Shown: piece by piece, positions 10,719-22,299 of the stretch | Position numbering within the stretch: position 1 is the stretch's first letter | Layout of the letters: each line of letters opens with the position of its first letter | From: Moniliophthora roreri | Lineage: Eukaryota > Basidiomycota > Agaricomycetes > Agaricales > Marasmiaceae | NCBI GenBank assembly: GCA_001466705.2 | Contig: LATX02000154.1 | Span: 62,001 to 126,000 of the forward strand | Direction: 5' to 3' | Length of the DNA stretch: 64,000 nt | Translations under genes and position numbers: made by a program | The notes under the pieces: generated by a model | What the model saw: the letters and a program-made list of their open reading frames with translations, nothing else | Databases searched by the model: none | What the model was told of the DNA's origin: nothing

Positions 10719-11541
10719 GGTACCTGGGACTTGCTTTCCGGCAATTGTGTCAGCATGAGATCGAAGTACATCTGGACTCGTGCGGGTGTCGGTGATACAG
10801 GCTGTTCGGTGGTTGGTACGAGGAGGTGAGAGTATGTCTACCGAGTCTTTTTACCTTCTGAATGCTCGCTGATGAACCCCAAGTGTTCTGGACTGAGATG
10901 ATGCATGTCAGCCCGAAGGAGCTGTCTTTAGGTTGGGAAGCTACGTAGGCACTGGAAACGGTAAGAGTTCCTTGCATCCATCAGCGGCAGAACGACGGTT
11001 CGTCATCGTGCGAAGGGACCTGAATTTGAAGCTCGGAGATGTAGGGAGATGAAATATGTGATGCAGGACGTTCATAGCCAGGTCCCAGTGGTAGCTCTAT
11101 CGATTTAGGGCATTTTGGATTTATTTTCTTCTGAAAATGAATGCTGATGACTTTTGGGTAGTATTTATTAGGTACTTGATACACAATTGGGAGTCACCTC
11201 ATCTTGATAGGCAGACATGGCGTGCATCCGGAGAAGTTACACCGTCCTAATCTTGGGCACCTGCGTGCCTGAATGGCAAAATTGTTAGCAAAGGTACCCC
11301 CTACGCAAAAAGCAACACGCATGATCTGGTCCTTTGGCCTATGAGATTCCCTTCCGTTCCAGTTCTAGCTACTGGTAACTCGTTGAAAAACGCACCTATG
11401 CGCTCCGAAATGAGGCATGTGCACACGCAAAAATATCGTGTATAGGGGAGATGAAGTGGCTTCAGGTGCGGGTTCTCATTCGTTCTCAGTGATAAAAGCA
11501 CTTCTCATAAACGCATAATACAATTTTACATCAGTTGGACA
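10719..11541. other. No supported gene
   Basis: Short frames only. 10750-10830 may be the continuation of the exon interrupted at 10350. Nothing else is recognisable up to the end of the next gene. Confidence 0.4.
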
Positions 11542-12298
11542 CTAGTACAGACAAATATCACATGAACTTCCTTCACCTCTTACATGACTGGCGGGGAGCT
11601 GTACTGGTGTAATTGCTGCTGGCATGAAGTGAGTAGTATCAACACGCACCTCCCGCATACGTTGACCGACACATTCACCCAATGATGCCCCCGGTGACGG
11701 TGCCATTACGCCTGGAGAGCGAGTCCTCTGAGCAGTGGTGTGTGTTTGGAATGCCATTGCAACAGGTCCTAACAATAGCGTGAGTTATACTGGAGTGGAC
11801 ATAACTCTGACCAACTCACGGGGTGGGTTTCCCGCCATCTGTATTTTCCTCGGCTTTTCACCAAGTCGTTTAAGCTCCATATCGACGGCTCGGAAATCTG
11901 GATTGTGTAGTCCAAGGCGCTGTACTTGTTCTTGCCACAGCCTGGACAAATCCTCCATCTAGATAATCAGTGTTCAGATCAACCGTGAACAAGCAGTCAT
12001 TTGCACGCACCATAAGCAGCGTTGTCCTGTCTCTTACTTGGGGCTTCCAAGCTGTCCCAAATGACATGGCTTTTTGCACACCCTTGCATGTTTTCTCGTG
12101 CCATTCCCAATTTGCGATATTGTAGCGCTTCTTTGGACCAAGACCAATCTTGTGATCACACGCATTGCAAACGACATGATGAGGACCAAGGGTGTCAACA
12201 TCGACACACGTCCGCGCCAAGAAGTCCAGTATCCTAGCCTGCTCTCCGTCGGAGGGTGAGATGTTGGAGCGTGGCATGGCGTGGCGCGGGGAAAACAT
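11542..12298 (-). CDS. Small zinc-finger-like protein (C-x2-C-x16-W-x2-H-x3-C), paralogue B
   Basis: Three exons (12298-12011, 11958-11820, 11768-11542) give 217 residues. The start could also be the ATG 21 bases downstream (MPRSNIS). The first exon has TLGPHHVVCNACDHK and WEWHEKTC, the same spaced C-x2-C-x16-W-x2-H-x3-C pattern as paralogue A at 7773-8342. Intron positions and the adjacent LHNPDF motif are conserved as well. The third exon is longer than in A and low in complexity (Thr/Pro/Ser-rich), ending in CDICLY. The two genes face in opposite directions and share upstream sequence, so they come from an inverted segmental duplication. Biochemical role unknown. Confidence 0.75.
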
Positions 12299-13728
12299 AC
12301 TGTATGAGGGAACGATTTGTTGAATGTGGTATGGGGGAGTATGAAGACTTGAAGACTTGCCCTTGAATCATCTGCTTATAAGTCTCCCTTTCCATGGCAG
12401 AGATACCTATTGTCCTTTGGCTTGGCAGATTCATTGTACCCCTTGAGATTGTTCCGGATGCCACAGATACTGTGACCAGCGTTGCCATAATACGGAAATG
12501 CTTTTACTCGCGCCCAACGTAGCAGTTAATTACTTGCCTAATTAGACATATATCTTTACTGCTGAAGAACTCCAATACCCGACCTCCTCGATTGATTTTT
12601 GCACTGAAAAGGAACGGAGCAGCTATAAAAAGACATAGATTGAATGCCGAGAACGTGCATCTTTGACTCCGCCGAGTCGCAGCTGCCTTGCTTATTTTGA
12701 CTGCCACCAGAGTCATCGTAATTGTTGTGAACATCATTGAGCTGGCGACGAACCGTCCTGGGCATATTCTGCATCTCAGTCATGGTACTGCACAACTGCG
12801 TGATGATATTATCTTTATCTCATTTGCAGTTAATGTATACACATGGTAGTTGTAGCGTAGGACCTGTCTGATATGGAGGAGATCACCGTACACGATATAA
12901 GGGTACCAACACCACTCGACCCCATGGCTGTGGACCAGTCCCGGCCTGCGTCACTTCCCGCTCCATAACGGGAAATGACTCGATTTCGAGCTCAGTATAA
13001 TGCCCCCGCCTTGAATGTTGTAGAAATTAACAGTGCGATCTTCACCGTTGTCTTCACTGTCATGACTCGATGGGCGTCTAATGTGGCGGCGGCGAGACAA
13101 CCGGTGTAGTAGGGGCGGAGGTTCCAGGCCTGTTTGGCAGTGTTTGGCATGAGCTTCCGGCGCGTAGTCTACATTTCCGTGTACGTAGTTAGCTATCATC
13201 CAGAACCAGCAGCATCGTCTTCGGCATCGCGATAGCCAGACCACCCGGCCCTCTCCATCGGTCAGGGTCTTCATAACGAAGGTTGGTAATTGAGCCCGGT
13301 GAGTGAACAGGTACTGGACGGCCATACATGGAATGATGCGTGTTATTCCGGATGCAGGGTTGTGGTCCTTCATAATGAGAGTTAAAAGTCGAGGCTGAGT
13401 CCACTGAATGACTGGGACCTGGTAATTACAGCAATCGTCATTTTCAACTTAGCGAAGCAGATCGAGTCAGTATCGATCCCTTATCATCTCTGAGAGCCTC
13501 CAAAGTGACTGGACTGTGGACATGTGCAAAATAACTGAAGAAAGCCCAGTTCTCCGCTACGAAGCAAGCTGGCGTGTCCATCCGTTGACTTTCACAGAGA
13601 CACTTGCAATTCAAGGTTGCCGCTCCTATACAAAGTTCGGGCCGCCCTTCATTTAAAGTTTGCACTCCGCAAAGTGTGACATGTCACACATATAATTCCG
13701 ACTCACGGTTCTCTTTCCGCCATCATCT
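12299..13728. other. Intergenic; no supported gene
   Basis: 12330-12480 is the shared upstream block of the zinc-finger paralogue. Frames at 12556-12795 and 12951-13373 (minus) are not supported: the second overlaps a dispersed repeat (13105-13260). Confidence 0.45.
13105..13260 (+). repeat. Dispersed repeat, copy 1
   Basis: Contains GCGGAGGTTCCAGGCC, TTTGGCAGTGTTTGGCATG and GCGATAGCCAGACCA in that order. The same order occurs at 21960-22290 (plus) and 31255-31390 (minus). This copy lacks about 15 bases seen in the other two next to GTAGTAGGGG. Confidence 0.7.
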
Positions 13729-14770
13729 ATGGAAAATCTCAACGACTCGATGTCCTCCGCTTCAATCAACGAAACCTCGACTCAAAGTGATGGTACCGCT
13801 GCTCCGATCTGTATTGGTGAGAGCCCAGTTCCCGTTTGCCTAGAACTGGACGCTTGAAGGAAACCGCCACAGTTCCTAGCTGCGCCCATCCAATTAACCT
13901 CGTTCTACGAGCAAGTGACGGCAAACGATTTGCAGCACACGCTGAACTCCTCGATCTGTACAGCTCCTGCTTCCCTCCTGCAGAATGCGTTCAAGGTATC
14001 GAAGAAACCGATCTCAGCGAGTCAGCGGAGATTTTGGACATGCTGCTCAGGTTCATGCATCCACATCCTCAGCCGGATATCACCAACCTTCCAAGACCAA
14101 CTCTAGAAGATCTAGCCGAGGCTGTTGAGAAATATCAGATCTATCCGGCCATGCAAGTATGCAAAAATGAGATGCGGTACGTTTCCTTCTGATCTGTCAT
14201 TACTCGTGTTGAACAAAACACAGGCGTACCGTCTACGATCGTCCCGTAGAAGTGCTCAAATACAGCATGAAGCACTCGTATAAGGACCTCCGTGATGAAG
14301 CTGTCTTTTACACTGTGGAGACTCCCATCGAGATTGTCTGGAACATCATGAAGGACAGCAACCCGATCTTTTTCTGCGCTTGGGTACGTGTCAGACACCA
14401 ATCCTTTTCCATCCATGGTTCAAACATAATCATCTTTCAGACGCTCTTTTGCCATAAACTCAGAGAGAAAAATCTTCAGGGCCGCTACGAACAAGCTGTT
14501 AACGCAGGCCGTGACCAAGCCAATCGTCATGTCGTACCAGCATGCTCTGATCACTGGCGAAGGTTCTCTGACAGAGTCATTGACTTGCTTCGTGGCCGTC
14601 ATTGGAAACCTTTCTACGTTTCTTTTGATCTGGCTGCCGAACACGCCCGATTGAATTTGGATTACTGTCATAGATGCAGCCATCGGGAACGTGAGGACTC
14701 GGCGTTAGCCATTTGGCGTCGGAGTCTTGATGCCTTGAGAAGGGAGGTGTCTTTGGATGACTGGTATTGA
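13729..14770 (+). CDS. BTB/POZ domain protein
   Basis: Four exons (13729-13816, 13873-14176, 14224-14383, 14441-14770) give 293 residues with consistent phases. Residues about 37-130 match the BTB domain as found in expanded Agaricomycete families: INLVLRASDGKRFAAHAELL, then a segment with SAEILDMLLRFMHP and LEDLAEAVEKYQIYPAM, which correspond to the B1-A1 core, the A4 helix and the A5 region. The C-terminal half has a Cys/His-rich segment (DYCHRCSHRE) and ends WRRSLDALRREVSLDDWY, a layout common to these proteins. BTB domains mediate dimerisation and often cullin-3 binding; whether this one does is unknown. No neighbouring gene appears functionally linked. Confidence 0.85.
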
Positions 14771-14962
14771 ACAAGGGACAATCTTTAACCCACTGCGCTG
14801 TAAAATGAATCGTATTGTAAGCTGTAACTTGAACATGCTTCTTTTTGCTGTATACTGAACGCCCTATTCTGCGCGCGCTTATTATGCTAAAGAAAGTTCA
14901 TCAATACTAATGGGCGCTCACCTTCATTCCGCCTTCAACGATACACGGAGAATCGCTTATAC

Positions 14963-15313
14963 CTAATCAACTCGAAAAACTACATCAGGTGGAATATAAG
15001 GTTCTTCATCAGCACAACCCACGTCAGGTGTGGGACACGGATGATTGGCTTTAAAGTCATTCATGATAGGGTTACCGTTGGCGATGGACGTCGGGAACAC
15101 AGAAGTTGAAATGGACGGGTGCGTGTAAAAAAACGTGTTGGCCTTGTGTTGGCGGGTCAGATCACGCAATGAAGGGCATCGGATCCACCATTGTAGTCCC
15201 GGTGTCAGGTCGCAAAGTGGGCACTGATTTTCGTTGCGAAGTGGACATAAAGGACAAGGAGGGGAGAGATAAGATAATTTGTAAAGATAACCGGACCGAC
15301 TGGCCTGAGGCAC
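14963..15313 (-). CDS. Possible terminal exon of an unrecognised protein
   Basis: An open frame of 116 residues ends in VDEEPYIPP-like acidic and proline-containing sequence (ADEEPYIPPDVVFRVD) with two Cys pairs near its start (PPCPLCPLR, CPLCDL). The composition looks coding, but upstream exons could not be placed and no family is recognised. It could be chance. Confidence 0.25.
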   Translation of the reverse strand: MPQASRSGYLYKLSYLSPPCPLCPLRNENQCPLCDLTPGLQWWIRCPSLRDLTRQHKANTFFYTHPSISTSVFPTSIANGNPIMNDFKANHPCPTPDVGCADEEPYIPPDVVFRVD

Positions 15314-15479
15314 TTGCCGGCGTCATTAGTGAACGTTCTCCTTCTACCACCCAGTTTCTCTACCATTGGTATAGTATTCGTCTTTAAAATCACGAGACCA
15401 AAGACTAAAGTAACTTGTGGCCAAATTCCAGATGTTATAAACGGCTCCATTTCCTCGTTAATTAGCCACCGAGGTTAAA

Positions 15480-16311
15480 AGCGTTCCCCTCCTCGAAAGT
15501 ATCTCTTCTCGGCTGATTGGGACCTTCAGTACTTATTTCTGCGTGCAAATGGATACCTCAACCGCAATCCAACGGGTTTATCCCCTCTGTTAGTGAGTAT
15601 GCTAGTCGACTGGCCTATTACAGCTAAAACGCTGATTCACCACATGGACTCCTAGCTCAAAAACACTACCATCCTTGTCGACTCAGCGGAGGGGAAGTAT
15701 CGTGGCGACGATGGAAATTCGGAAATGACTCATTAATCTCTCCAACATCTCCCGAGAGACAGTTCCTCGGGACTAGGCTACTTTCGCTCGCTGAGTGCTG
15801 AAAGTCTTGCAGTCCGACGCTCAGGTACACCGGCACGAAAAGTGACCGGAAACGGATTCGTTTCAACATATCAAGTTAACCTATCGGCGACTCTTGTGTG
15901 CCGTCTGGTGAAGTCAAGATAATCTCACTGGTAGAGATACTATCTGTGTGAGTGCAATCTATTACTGAATGCTATATTCTACGTTTCCTTTGATTAGTGG
16001 TCTACGTTGACGAGTAAATTAAGCTTTGCCTCGCACACTCCTGTCACAGTTGTTCAGAAGAGACCAAGCTGTGGTACGGGAGGCTCGGAGCTTTAGAAAG
16101 TAGGAATAGATTAAAAACAGAGGGAATATGGGGGTGTGCCGTTGCGACCATCTATGAATGAAGAGAATTTAATAACTGGCATGTTCGCCCACAACACGTG
16201 CGACCAAATGACGATAGTAGCCTCTAACAACGGCTTACACTGTCGGTGACTCGGTCACAAGGCAGGGATTGCTCTTAAGGAATGCATCACAACCACTGCA
16301 AGAGCGTTCAA
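15480..16311. other. No supported gene
   Basis: Nothing recognisable; only short frames on both strands. The downstream flank of the membrane protein gene falls here. Confidence 0.5.
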
Positions 16312-17873
16312 TCAGGTTCTCCGCGCCTCAATATCTATATCATTGAGGGTTTCCTGGGGAGATGACTGATCTTCGAGGCTGTCTCGCAAGTCCGGTCCTT
16401 GTCGGGAAATGTCGATGACTGGTGTAGCTTCGTCGATTGTTATGGCTGCCTGGATCGTCAAAATGGTGCTCTTTACGTCGTTCAAGCTGATACCGAGAGC
16501 GACGCGAACGATAATGATGGTCGTGGTGATACCCTGTAGTTCGGGGATAGTGAAATGAATGTACAGAAATTTGGTTAGTGTACTTACCGCAATGGGAGCC
16601 CAAATACGCAGAAATGAGGCACGTGTGTCGTGTAGTGCGTCAATCTTAGATAACTGTAGATAGTTCTCTTCCAGTCCGTACTTTTTCAAGTATTGCTGTT
16701 CAAGCACGGACACGATTTCCAAAGTAACCAGCACACCGAGATACATGGAGTAGAATAGCCCTGATTCCAACCTAATACTCGTGTCAAGTAACAAATCCAC
16801 TGGACGCATGAGAGGTGGACTCACGTTGCAGCTATGACGGTCCGATACATATTTCTTGCCCTTGGACCTAGATATGCCACTACTTCACGACTCATTGTGA
16901 AAATACGAAAGGCTGTTGTTTGCTCAGGGAAGCGATGCGGTAAAATGATAAACAATGAAATACGTACCTATAAGGCCAGACAGGAGCAGATTGTTCAAGC
17001 AGACAGCCCCAGCAGCGACGGCGGCAACTTCATCACTTGGTAGGGACTTGAGTCTGCCGAGTTTGTCCCGGACGACCTGTATCCCAGATGTGGCGAACGT
17101 AAATGCAGCGGCTATCCACAATGTCAGCTGAATGAGCGCATGGACAGAGACGGGGAATCCAAATAGTATCTCACCATGACAACCTAGATAGAAAATCGTA
17201 GGCACGACAATAATCTTCCATCGTCTCCCCCAAATTGTATAACAACGCCAGAGCTATATATCATGAGAGTTGTAAACCATATTGTCAGCAAAGAAAGTAA
17301 TAGAGAAAAGTACTTGCCAGGATAAAGTCCGCCACTGCACTGCATATAATCTCTGCGTGAACTTGCGATGTCATAGATTCGACAAGAACGCGTACCTTGT
17401 TGCTATTGAAAATTCATATTGGGCGTTTGTAACATGTTTGAATGCCCTTTCATTTGACTGTATACTGAGTGAACTAGAGCAGCCACTGTAGCTGGGAGAA
17501 GATCAACCATATAAGAATAATATCAGAAATTCTCGATCATAAATACCATAAGAATGAGGACCGGAGGTCTCCTGCCATATAAAGTGCAATGTCTGCTGAC
17601 GCGAGTACAAAGAGGAGAACGATTAGGAGGAGGTTGTACCGATAAGACTGCCCCTTCTTCCGGAGGAGAATATGCGTAGCAACTCCGAGTACCACAGCAT
17701 GTACGCCTAAGGGAAATATCAGCTGGGTATGTACCATGAAAGGATGGGAACACGGACCATACAGGAAGAATTGCACCTTCGAGGGGAAAGAGCTTGAGTA
17801 ATGCAGTGTAATCAACACCCTTGACGGTACTTACTGCTGTATCGATCAATGTAATGCCTTGGGAGTCGATCAT
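16312..17873 (-). CDS. Seven-helix membrane protein of a basidiomycete family
   Basis: Multi-exon gene: 17873-17835, 17776-17758, 17706-17547, an unresolved exon near 17400-17500, 17352-17318, 17253-16968, 16912-16825, 16771-16588, 16533-16312, giving roughly 350 residues. Hydrophobic helices are visible in LYGVHAVVLGVATHILL, YNLLLIVLLFVLASADIAL, CSAVADFILLWRCYTIWG, TLWIAAAFTFATSG, VAAVAAGAVCLNNLLLSGLI, LESGLFYSMYLGVLVTLEI and GITTTIIIVRVALG. This order is typical of a large family of integral membrane proteins in Agaricomycetes with no known function. The tail is hydrophilic. The intron between 17318 and 17253 has a GCAAGT donor (GC-AG). A decayed copy lies at 5070-6510. The role in the cell is unknown. 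Confidence 0.75.
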
Positions 17874-17879
17874 GAAGAA

Positions 17880-19440
17880 CTGAAAAGAGAAAAAAAATAA
17901 ACTGATTTTATCCAGAGAGAATTTGACTTACTTATATAGTCGGAAACAAGACATGGGTTAAGTAATATCAATCCAAGAACGGAAGAACGGAAGTAGGCGT
18001 TCTCGGTCATCAGATTGATGCACGCCACTGATAGTAAACATAGGTCGACCCATACGCCAAGGAGGAGGGGGAGTATGATTCAGGAACCCTAGGGCAAGAT
18101 GTAAACTAGGAGTAGTAAACCGGAGACGGCTGCATACTAAGCGGTATGATCCAAATTTGAAGGCTTCCTTGCTCCAGAATTGCAACTCCCGTTCAGGGAG
18201 ACGCAGGAGATTAGGGTCGGGCGCTACTGATATTGTCTACCCGTATAGACCGAAGTCCGCGAAGTCCTTAACAACACGGTGCAAAGAGTATAGACAGAAT
18301 CCTAGCAGCTACTCAACAGTCACGACTCGAATATGCGGTGAGATGAGGTGAATGAGGCTCGTTGCTCGGTGCACGGTGCTCGAATCACGCCACGTTGCTG
18401 TCCGCTTGCTACGTTTCCTTCTCGACCATTGATATCGCCCATCTCGGCGAGGAAAGTGCGCAAGTGATTTGAGAGGGGATCGATACACGGAGTGGAGATG
18501 CCTGGCTCCAGAAAGAAAAGCATGAAATCGTGGCATCGTGAAACGTACGTGGCATGGTAAACGCTGAGGTGAAACACGCACCAGCATTAAAGCGAGTTGG
18601 ATCGGTAATTTATAGCGAGAAGACAGGTATTTTTCTCGTTTCGGTCTTGCTCATCAATGTCAGCATCAACTTGTCTTTCCTTTTCTCGAATGCCATGACA
18701 TTTTCGGGTATTAGTCTGACGTTTCTGGTTAGAGTTTCCACGGTACGTGGCAACTGTCTTGTTTATTTATCCTTCGTGTTGATCGCGGATCCAGCCGAGC
18801 AGTGCAAATCTTCCCTGTGCCAAAGTAGCCACCATACGCGAGAAGATCAAAGTTAAAATGAGCTATATAGCCTGTAATTGGCCTGAAATGTGAGCAATTC
18901 TCTCTTCAACGGTTCAACTTTTAGGTATTTGGCGACTTTCGTTGCAGAGCTGCAGCTTCGTGCGAAGAGCTTCATTCGGCATTGGAGACGAGGAGGCGCG
19001 AAGTGCTAGAAGCGGGAAAAATGACGAGTTTTATTCTTCTAAGCTGGCTGGAAAAGTAACCCTCTTCTTCAAGGAGGTTTGTTGATTGGCGCCTTGAATG
19101 GATTTAGGTTTTTGAGCGGCGATGGACCTGCTTTGTTTGTGCTTGACACTATAATATGGGTAGTACCGGTTAGTAATAATTCGCGAAGATTGGAATTGCA
19201 ATCTTGCGGTGAAATGAGAGTCAAAGGCAAAGGAGTTAGATAAGATAATCAGAGCCGGCGATTAGGCTGACCCTGGGCCGACAGGCCCAGAACTCCGACG
19301 CCAGAGTAGCTCTTTTCCTTTTACCACCATATTCTTCGCTCCGCTGACTTTAGTATTGCACGATGATTATTCCACGAGGTATCTTGCAAATTCACAGAAC
19401 ACGGAATGCTTGGTGAGCTATTCACTTCATTATCGTCAGT
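17880..19440. other. No supported gene
   Basis: No frame with clear coding character on either strand. Confidence 0.45.
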
Positions 19441-19469
19441 ATCAAAGTCATTTTTTCTCTTTTTTTTAG

Positions 19470-20023
19470 ATTGTCCACAAACGCGGATTTGAAGCCAGAG
19501 ACGACAGCTTCGAAGCTGGATGGATGTGATTGGCCTAGTCCATGCCGAAACATTCTTTCCCAATTAGCACCTCCCACTGCGCCTGCCACGTACCCTCCTT
19601 CAACATCCCAACCTTTATTTGCCAGGGGAGGCGGAGCTGTTACTTCAAACTCCATCAGCGGTGGTGTGTTATCATGGTCCTTTTTCTGCCTATTCTCATA
19701 CTTATCCGATCTTGACCATAGAATCTTTATCGCATCTCAGACAAGGAATCCACTACCCAACCACCAGTCCCCATGATAACACATTCCTGCGTAGCAGAAG
19801 GATTCTTCTTTGGCGAGACACGGACACGGGTCAGCTGAAACTTAGGTACACAAGATCGGCAGAGTCATCACCACGATCCCCAGGAAGAACACCTTTCCCG
19901 CCCAGCAGTCAGCAACCCAATCCAGAAACTACTGCTATCTCCCCCCGAATACCGCCGCCTCTTCCTCTCGAAACGACCGACGAATCGATGCAGCTCGTTC
20001 ATTCCCCTCAAAGAGACGGATGA
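19470..20023 (+). CDS. Possible gene with Pro/Ser-rich C-terminus (start not found)
   Basis: After a polypyrimidine tract and TTTAG acceptor (19470) a frame runs to a candidate GTGTGT...CATAG intron (about 19661-19721), then continues in frame to a stop at 20021. The second part includes NTFLRSRRILLWRDTDTGQLKLRYTRS cut here into short motifs FLRSRRILLWRD and GQLKLRY, followed by a proline-rich tail. An upstream donor at about 19412 fits a preceding exon, but joining it gives a stop, so the start is unresolved. No family recognised. Confidence 0.4.
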
Positions 20024-20542
20024 ATCACAGTATACAACCTCCTCGTGGCTTCCTTTCAAGTAGTAGATTCGGGGGTTCTGTCGCGTAGATGTATAATCCA
20101 TCGATCATTACGACTTTCGGAGTACAAGCTTAGATTTACCAGTAGTTCGCGGTGAATAGTGTGTTTGGGAAGGCGAGGAACTCGAGAGGCTAGGACGTTG
20201 GGTGGTTTTAGAGAGACGGAAAGCAAAGGTATGTTCTTTATCGACTTTTTGCCTCGTACCTCGGCTAACTAGAATCCTGTTCCTTCGGAAAAAGTCAAGC
20301 TTTACGACGGGCAGGGGCGTAAATTGCAACTTGGTTGCGTCATCCTACCTAGTACTATCCTCCTTGCTGATGACGTGCAATAGAACCAATCGAACCTTAT
20401 CTCCGAAGCCTTATGTTGAACACTATCTTTGGCCCGCCGCTCAACTCCCACTGATCACAACCACCCAGGGTCCTCAGACCTTACACCAGCAGCTCTACTA
20501 TTTCGTCCCGGGAGAGTGCAAAAGATTAACGAAAAGACAGAA

Positions 20543-20637
20543 TGGCCAACGTGGGGATCGAACCCAAGACCTTCGCGTTAACATGTGAGAACTTGCTTAT
20601 ATTAGCACGACGCTCTAACCAACTGAGCTAGTCGGCC
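20543..20637 (-). tRNA. tRNA-Ile (anticodon AAT) with intron
   Basis: On the minus strand GGCCGAC pairs with GTTGGCC to form the acceptor stem (with a G-T pair). The D arm is GCTC...GAGC. The anticodon loop CTAATAA, once a 21-base intron (20579-20599) between positions 37 and 38 is removed, gives AAT. The T arm is TTGGG-TTCGATC-CCCAC. Mature length is 74 bases. B-box GGTTCGATCC is intact, so the gene should be transcribed by RNA polymerase III. Confidence 0.93.
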
Positions 20638-20967
20638 AGTGGAAACAGATTGGGCGTTACCCGTGCTAATGTGTATCATCCTGCTCATTTTCTCTCCGGC
20701 CCCACAATAAGATTGACTACTACTTGTATGGCTCTTGATAAGTACATTGAAGAATCGAGATGGCTAATCCTCTTTAATCGCTGATAACAGTGAACACCCC
20801 TTCACAACTTTTTTTCTTCACCACGAAATGTGAACATCCTAGTTGGAGCTTCAGACTCTCCGTTGCTCCTCCGGGTGATCAGCGAATCCCACAACAAGGA
20901 GGAAAGCGCGTAGTGGTTGTTCCCACTCGTGCCCTCAATAAAAAAACCACGAAACGATCCGATGTAT

Positions 20968-21070
20968 AGCCCACCGCGAGGGTCGAACTCGCAGCCTTCA
21001 GATTTGTGAAGCGTAAGCTAACAGCACCGCCTTAAAAGTCTGACGCTCTATCCGATTGAGCTAGGCGGGC
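20968..21070 (-). tRNA. tRNA-Lys (anticodon TTT) with intron
   Basis: On the minus strand GCCCGCC pairs with GGTGGGC. The D arm is GCTC...GAGC and the T arm GCGAG-TTCGACC-CTCGC. The anticodon loop CTTTTAA holds TTT once a 29-base intron after position 37 is removed. Mature length is 74 bases. It lies about 330 bases from the tRNA-Ile gene on the same strand. Confidence 0.93.
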
Positions 21071-21729
21071 ATTACGCCCTTTCCTCAGCTCATTTTTTAC
21101 ATCGCGTTGTATCCCGCAAAGGAAACCCTCTGTCTCGCTGTCGTGCAGAATGCGATACTGTTCGGAACGAAAACAAGTACGCCACTACTTAATGATGTTC
21201 GGTTAAAGGGTACGAATGAGAGAGGTGTCATAGCAATATCTGCGGATCAGAAGGGACATGAGCATGTTGAAGAATTCATATGTATTACCTCCAGTGAACG
21301 AGAAAGGTGTTTTTGTCTCCGTAGCAAGCGGAAGGTTGAGTCATGAATAAAGCTTGACCCGAACCGGAACCTGCGCCGCATTTTAACTCCATATGAGAAC
21401 ATGACTCTCGGTTCCTTCAAGTGAGGAAAAGGTCGGTGCTGTTGAGTCACGTAGCAGCACTAAGGCAGAGCCACATTAGCCGGTTGCGGTCAGGAAGCTT
21501 GTGAAACTGATACAAGACCGTTCAAGCTGATGACTTGCGAGGGCATCGAGTGAGCGTAAGGGTGAAAAGAAGGCTGTGCGGCGAGGAGGAGGATGGGGAG
21601 ATACAATGGATGTTTAGAGTATATAGATGTAGTGAGAGAAGCCTGATGAGTACCTTGCAGAGCTTTTGGTGTTGCGTCGAGAGTTTGCCCATTCCCCATT
21701 CCATTTATGTCTCTTTGCTGTATACCGGC

Positions 21730-21968
21730 TCACAATTTTGCAGAGACGATGTAAGGCGCATCTTCTTCATCTTGAGAACCACCTACGAATTGTTTTGGTT
21801 TCAACTTGAGAAAAGTACATCATGTCTACTTGAAAACTTACCATCTAACTCGAGTTCAATGTCTCGTCCGTGATGGATGTAGAGGGCAAGGTCCGCGGCC
21901 AGGTCTAGACCACTTTTTCCGAGTCTATAATTTCCCACGATGTAGGCTTGCAAGTTGACCATCACGTT
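21730..21968 (-). pseudogene. 3' fragment of an unrecognised gene cut by a dispersed repeat
   Basis: Two exons on the minus strand look coding: one containing VNLQAYIVGNYRLGKSG and LALYIHHGRDIELELDG with a GTAAGT donor near 21831, and a final one encoding GSQDEEDAPYIVSAKL ending at 21730. Upstream, the frame runs straight into the dispersed repeat at about 21970, so the 5' part appears lost. No family recognised. Confidence 0.4.
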
Positions 21969-22290
21969 GTAGTAGGGGGACCGGGGCACGGCATCAGCAA
22001 AAACCGGAAAGTGTTATAACCTAGCTCCGGGGGATTATAACCTGGTTTTGGTCTGGTTGGTGGGGGTTATGACTGGTTTTAAGGGTTATAGTACCCTGAA
22101 GGTCGATCATAAGCCCCAGGGAACTCATTATAGCACTACATGGTTTTTGCTGATGGGAGCGGAGGTTCCAGGCCCGTTTGGCAGTGTTTGGCATGAGCTT
22201 CTGGCGCGTGGTCTACTGTACGTAGTTAGCTATCATCGAACCAGCATCGTGTCTTCGGCATTGCGATAGCCAGACCATCCGGCCCCTCCA
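21969..22290 (+). repeat. Dispersed repeat, copy 2 (interrupted by a TIR element)
   Basis: GTAGTAGGGGGACCGGGGCACGG at the left is split from GAGCGGAGGTTCCAGGCC at the right by the 164 bp element at 21992-22155. The right part continues with the GTGTTTGGCATG and GCGATAGCCAGACCA blocks seen at 13105 and 31255. Confidence 0.75.
21992..22155. mobile_element. Non-autonomous TIR element (CATCAGCAAA family), 164 bp
   Basis: Perfect 14 bp terminal inverted repeats, CATCAGCAAAAACC and its complement GGTTTTTGCTGATG. The uninterrupted site is present in the same window: at 31340-31372 (minus strand) the repeat reads GGGCACGGAGCGGAGG, whereas here GG precedes and follows the element, so the target duplication is 2 bp (GG). 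The interior has several GTTATAAC/GGTTATA motifs. The termini match those of the element at 5633-6384. Confidence 0.8.
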
Positions 22291-22299
22291 ACGTTATAA

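Noticed and set aside
10507..10758. Open frame of 83 residues inside the hAT-like MITE
   Set aside because: It is a by-product of the GGGCTCGGGC repeat composition and spans the element end.
17523..17873. Continuous 116-residue frame across the start of the membrane protein gene
   Set aside because: Reading through gives no helix; removing two short introns gives LYGVHAVVLG and the expected first helix.
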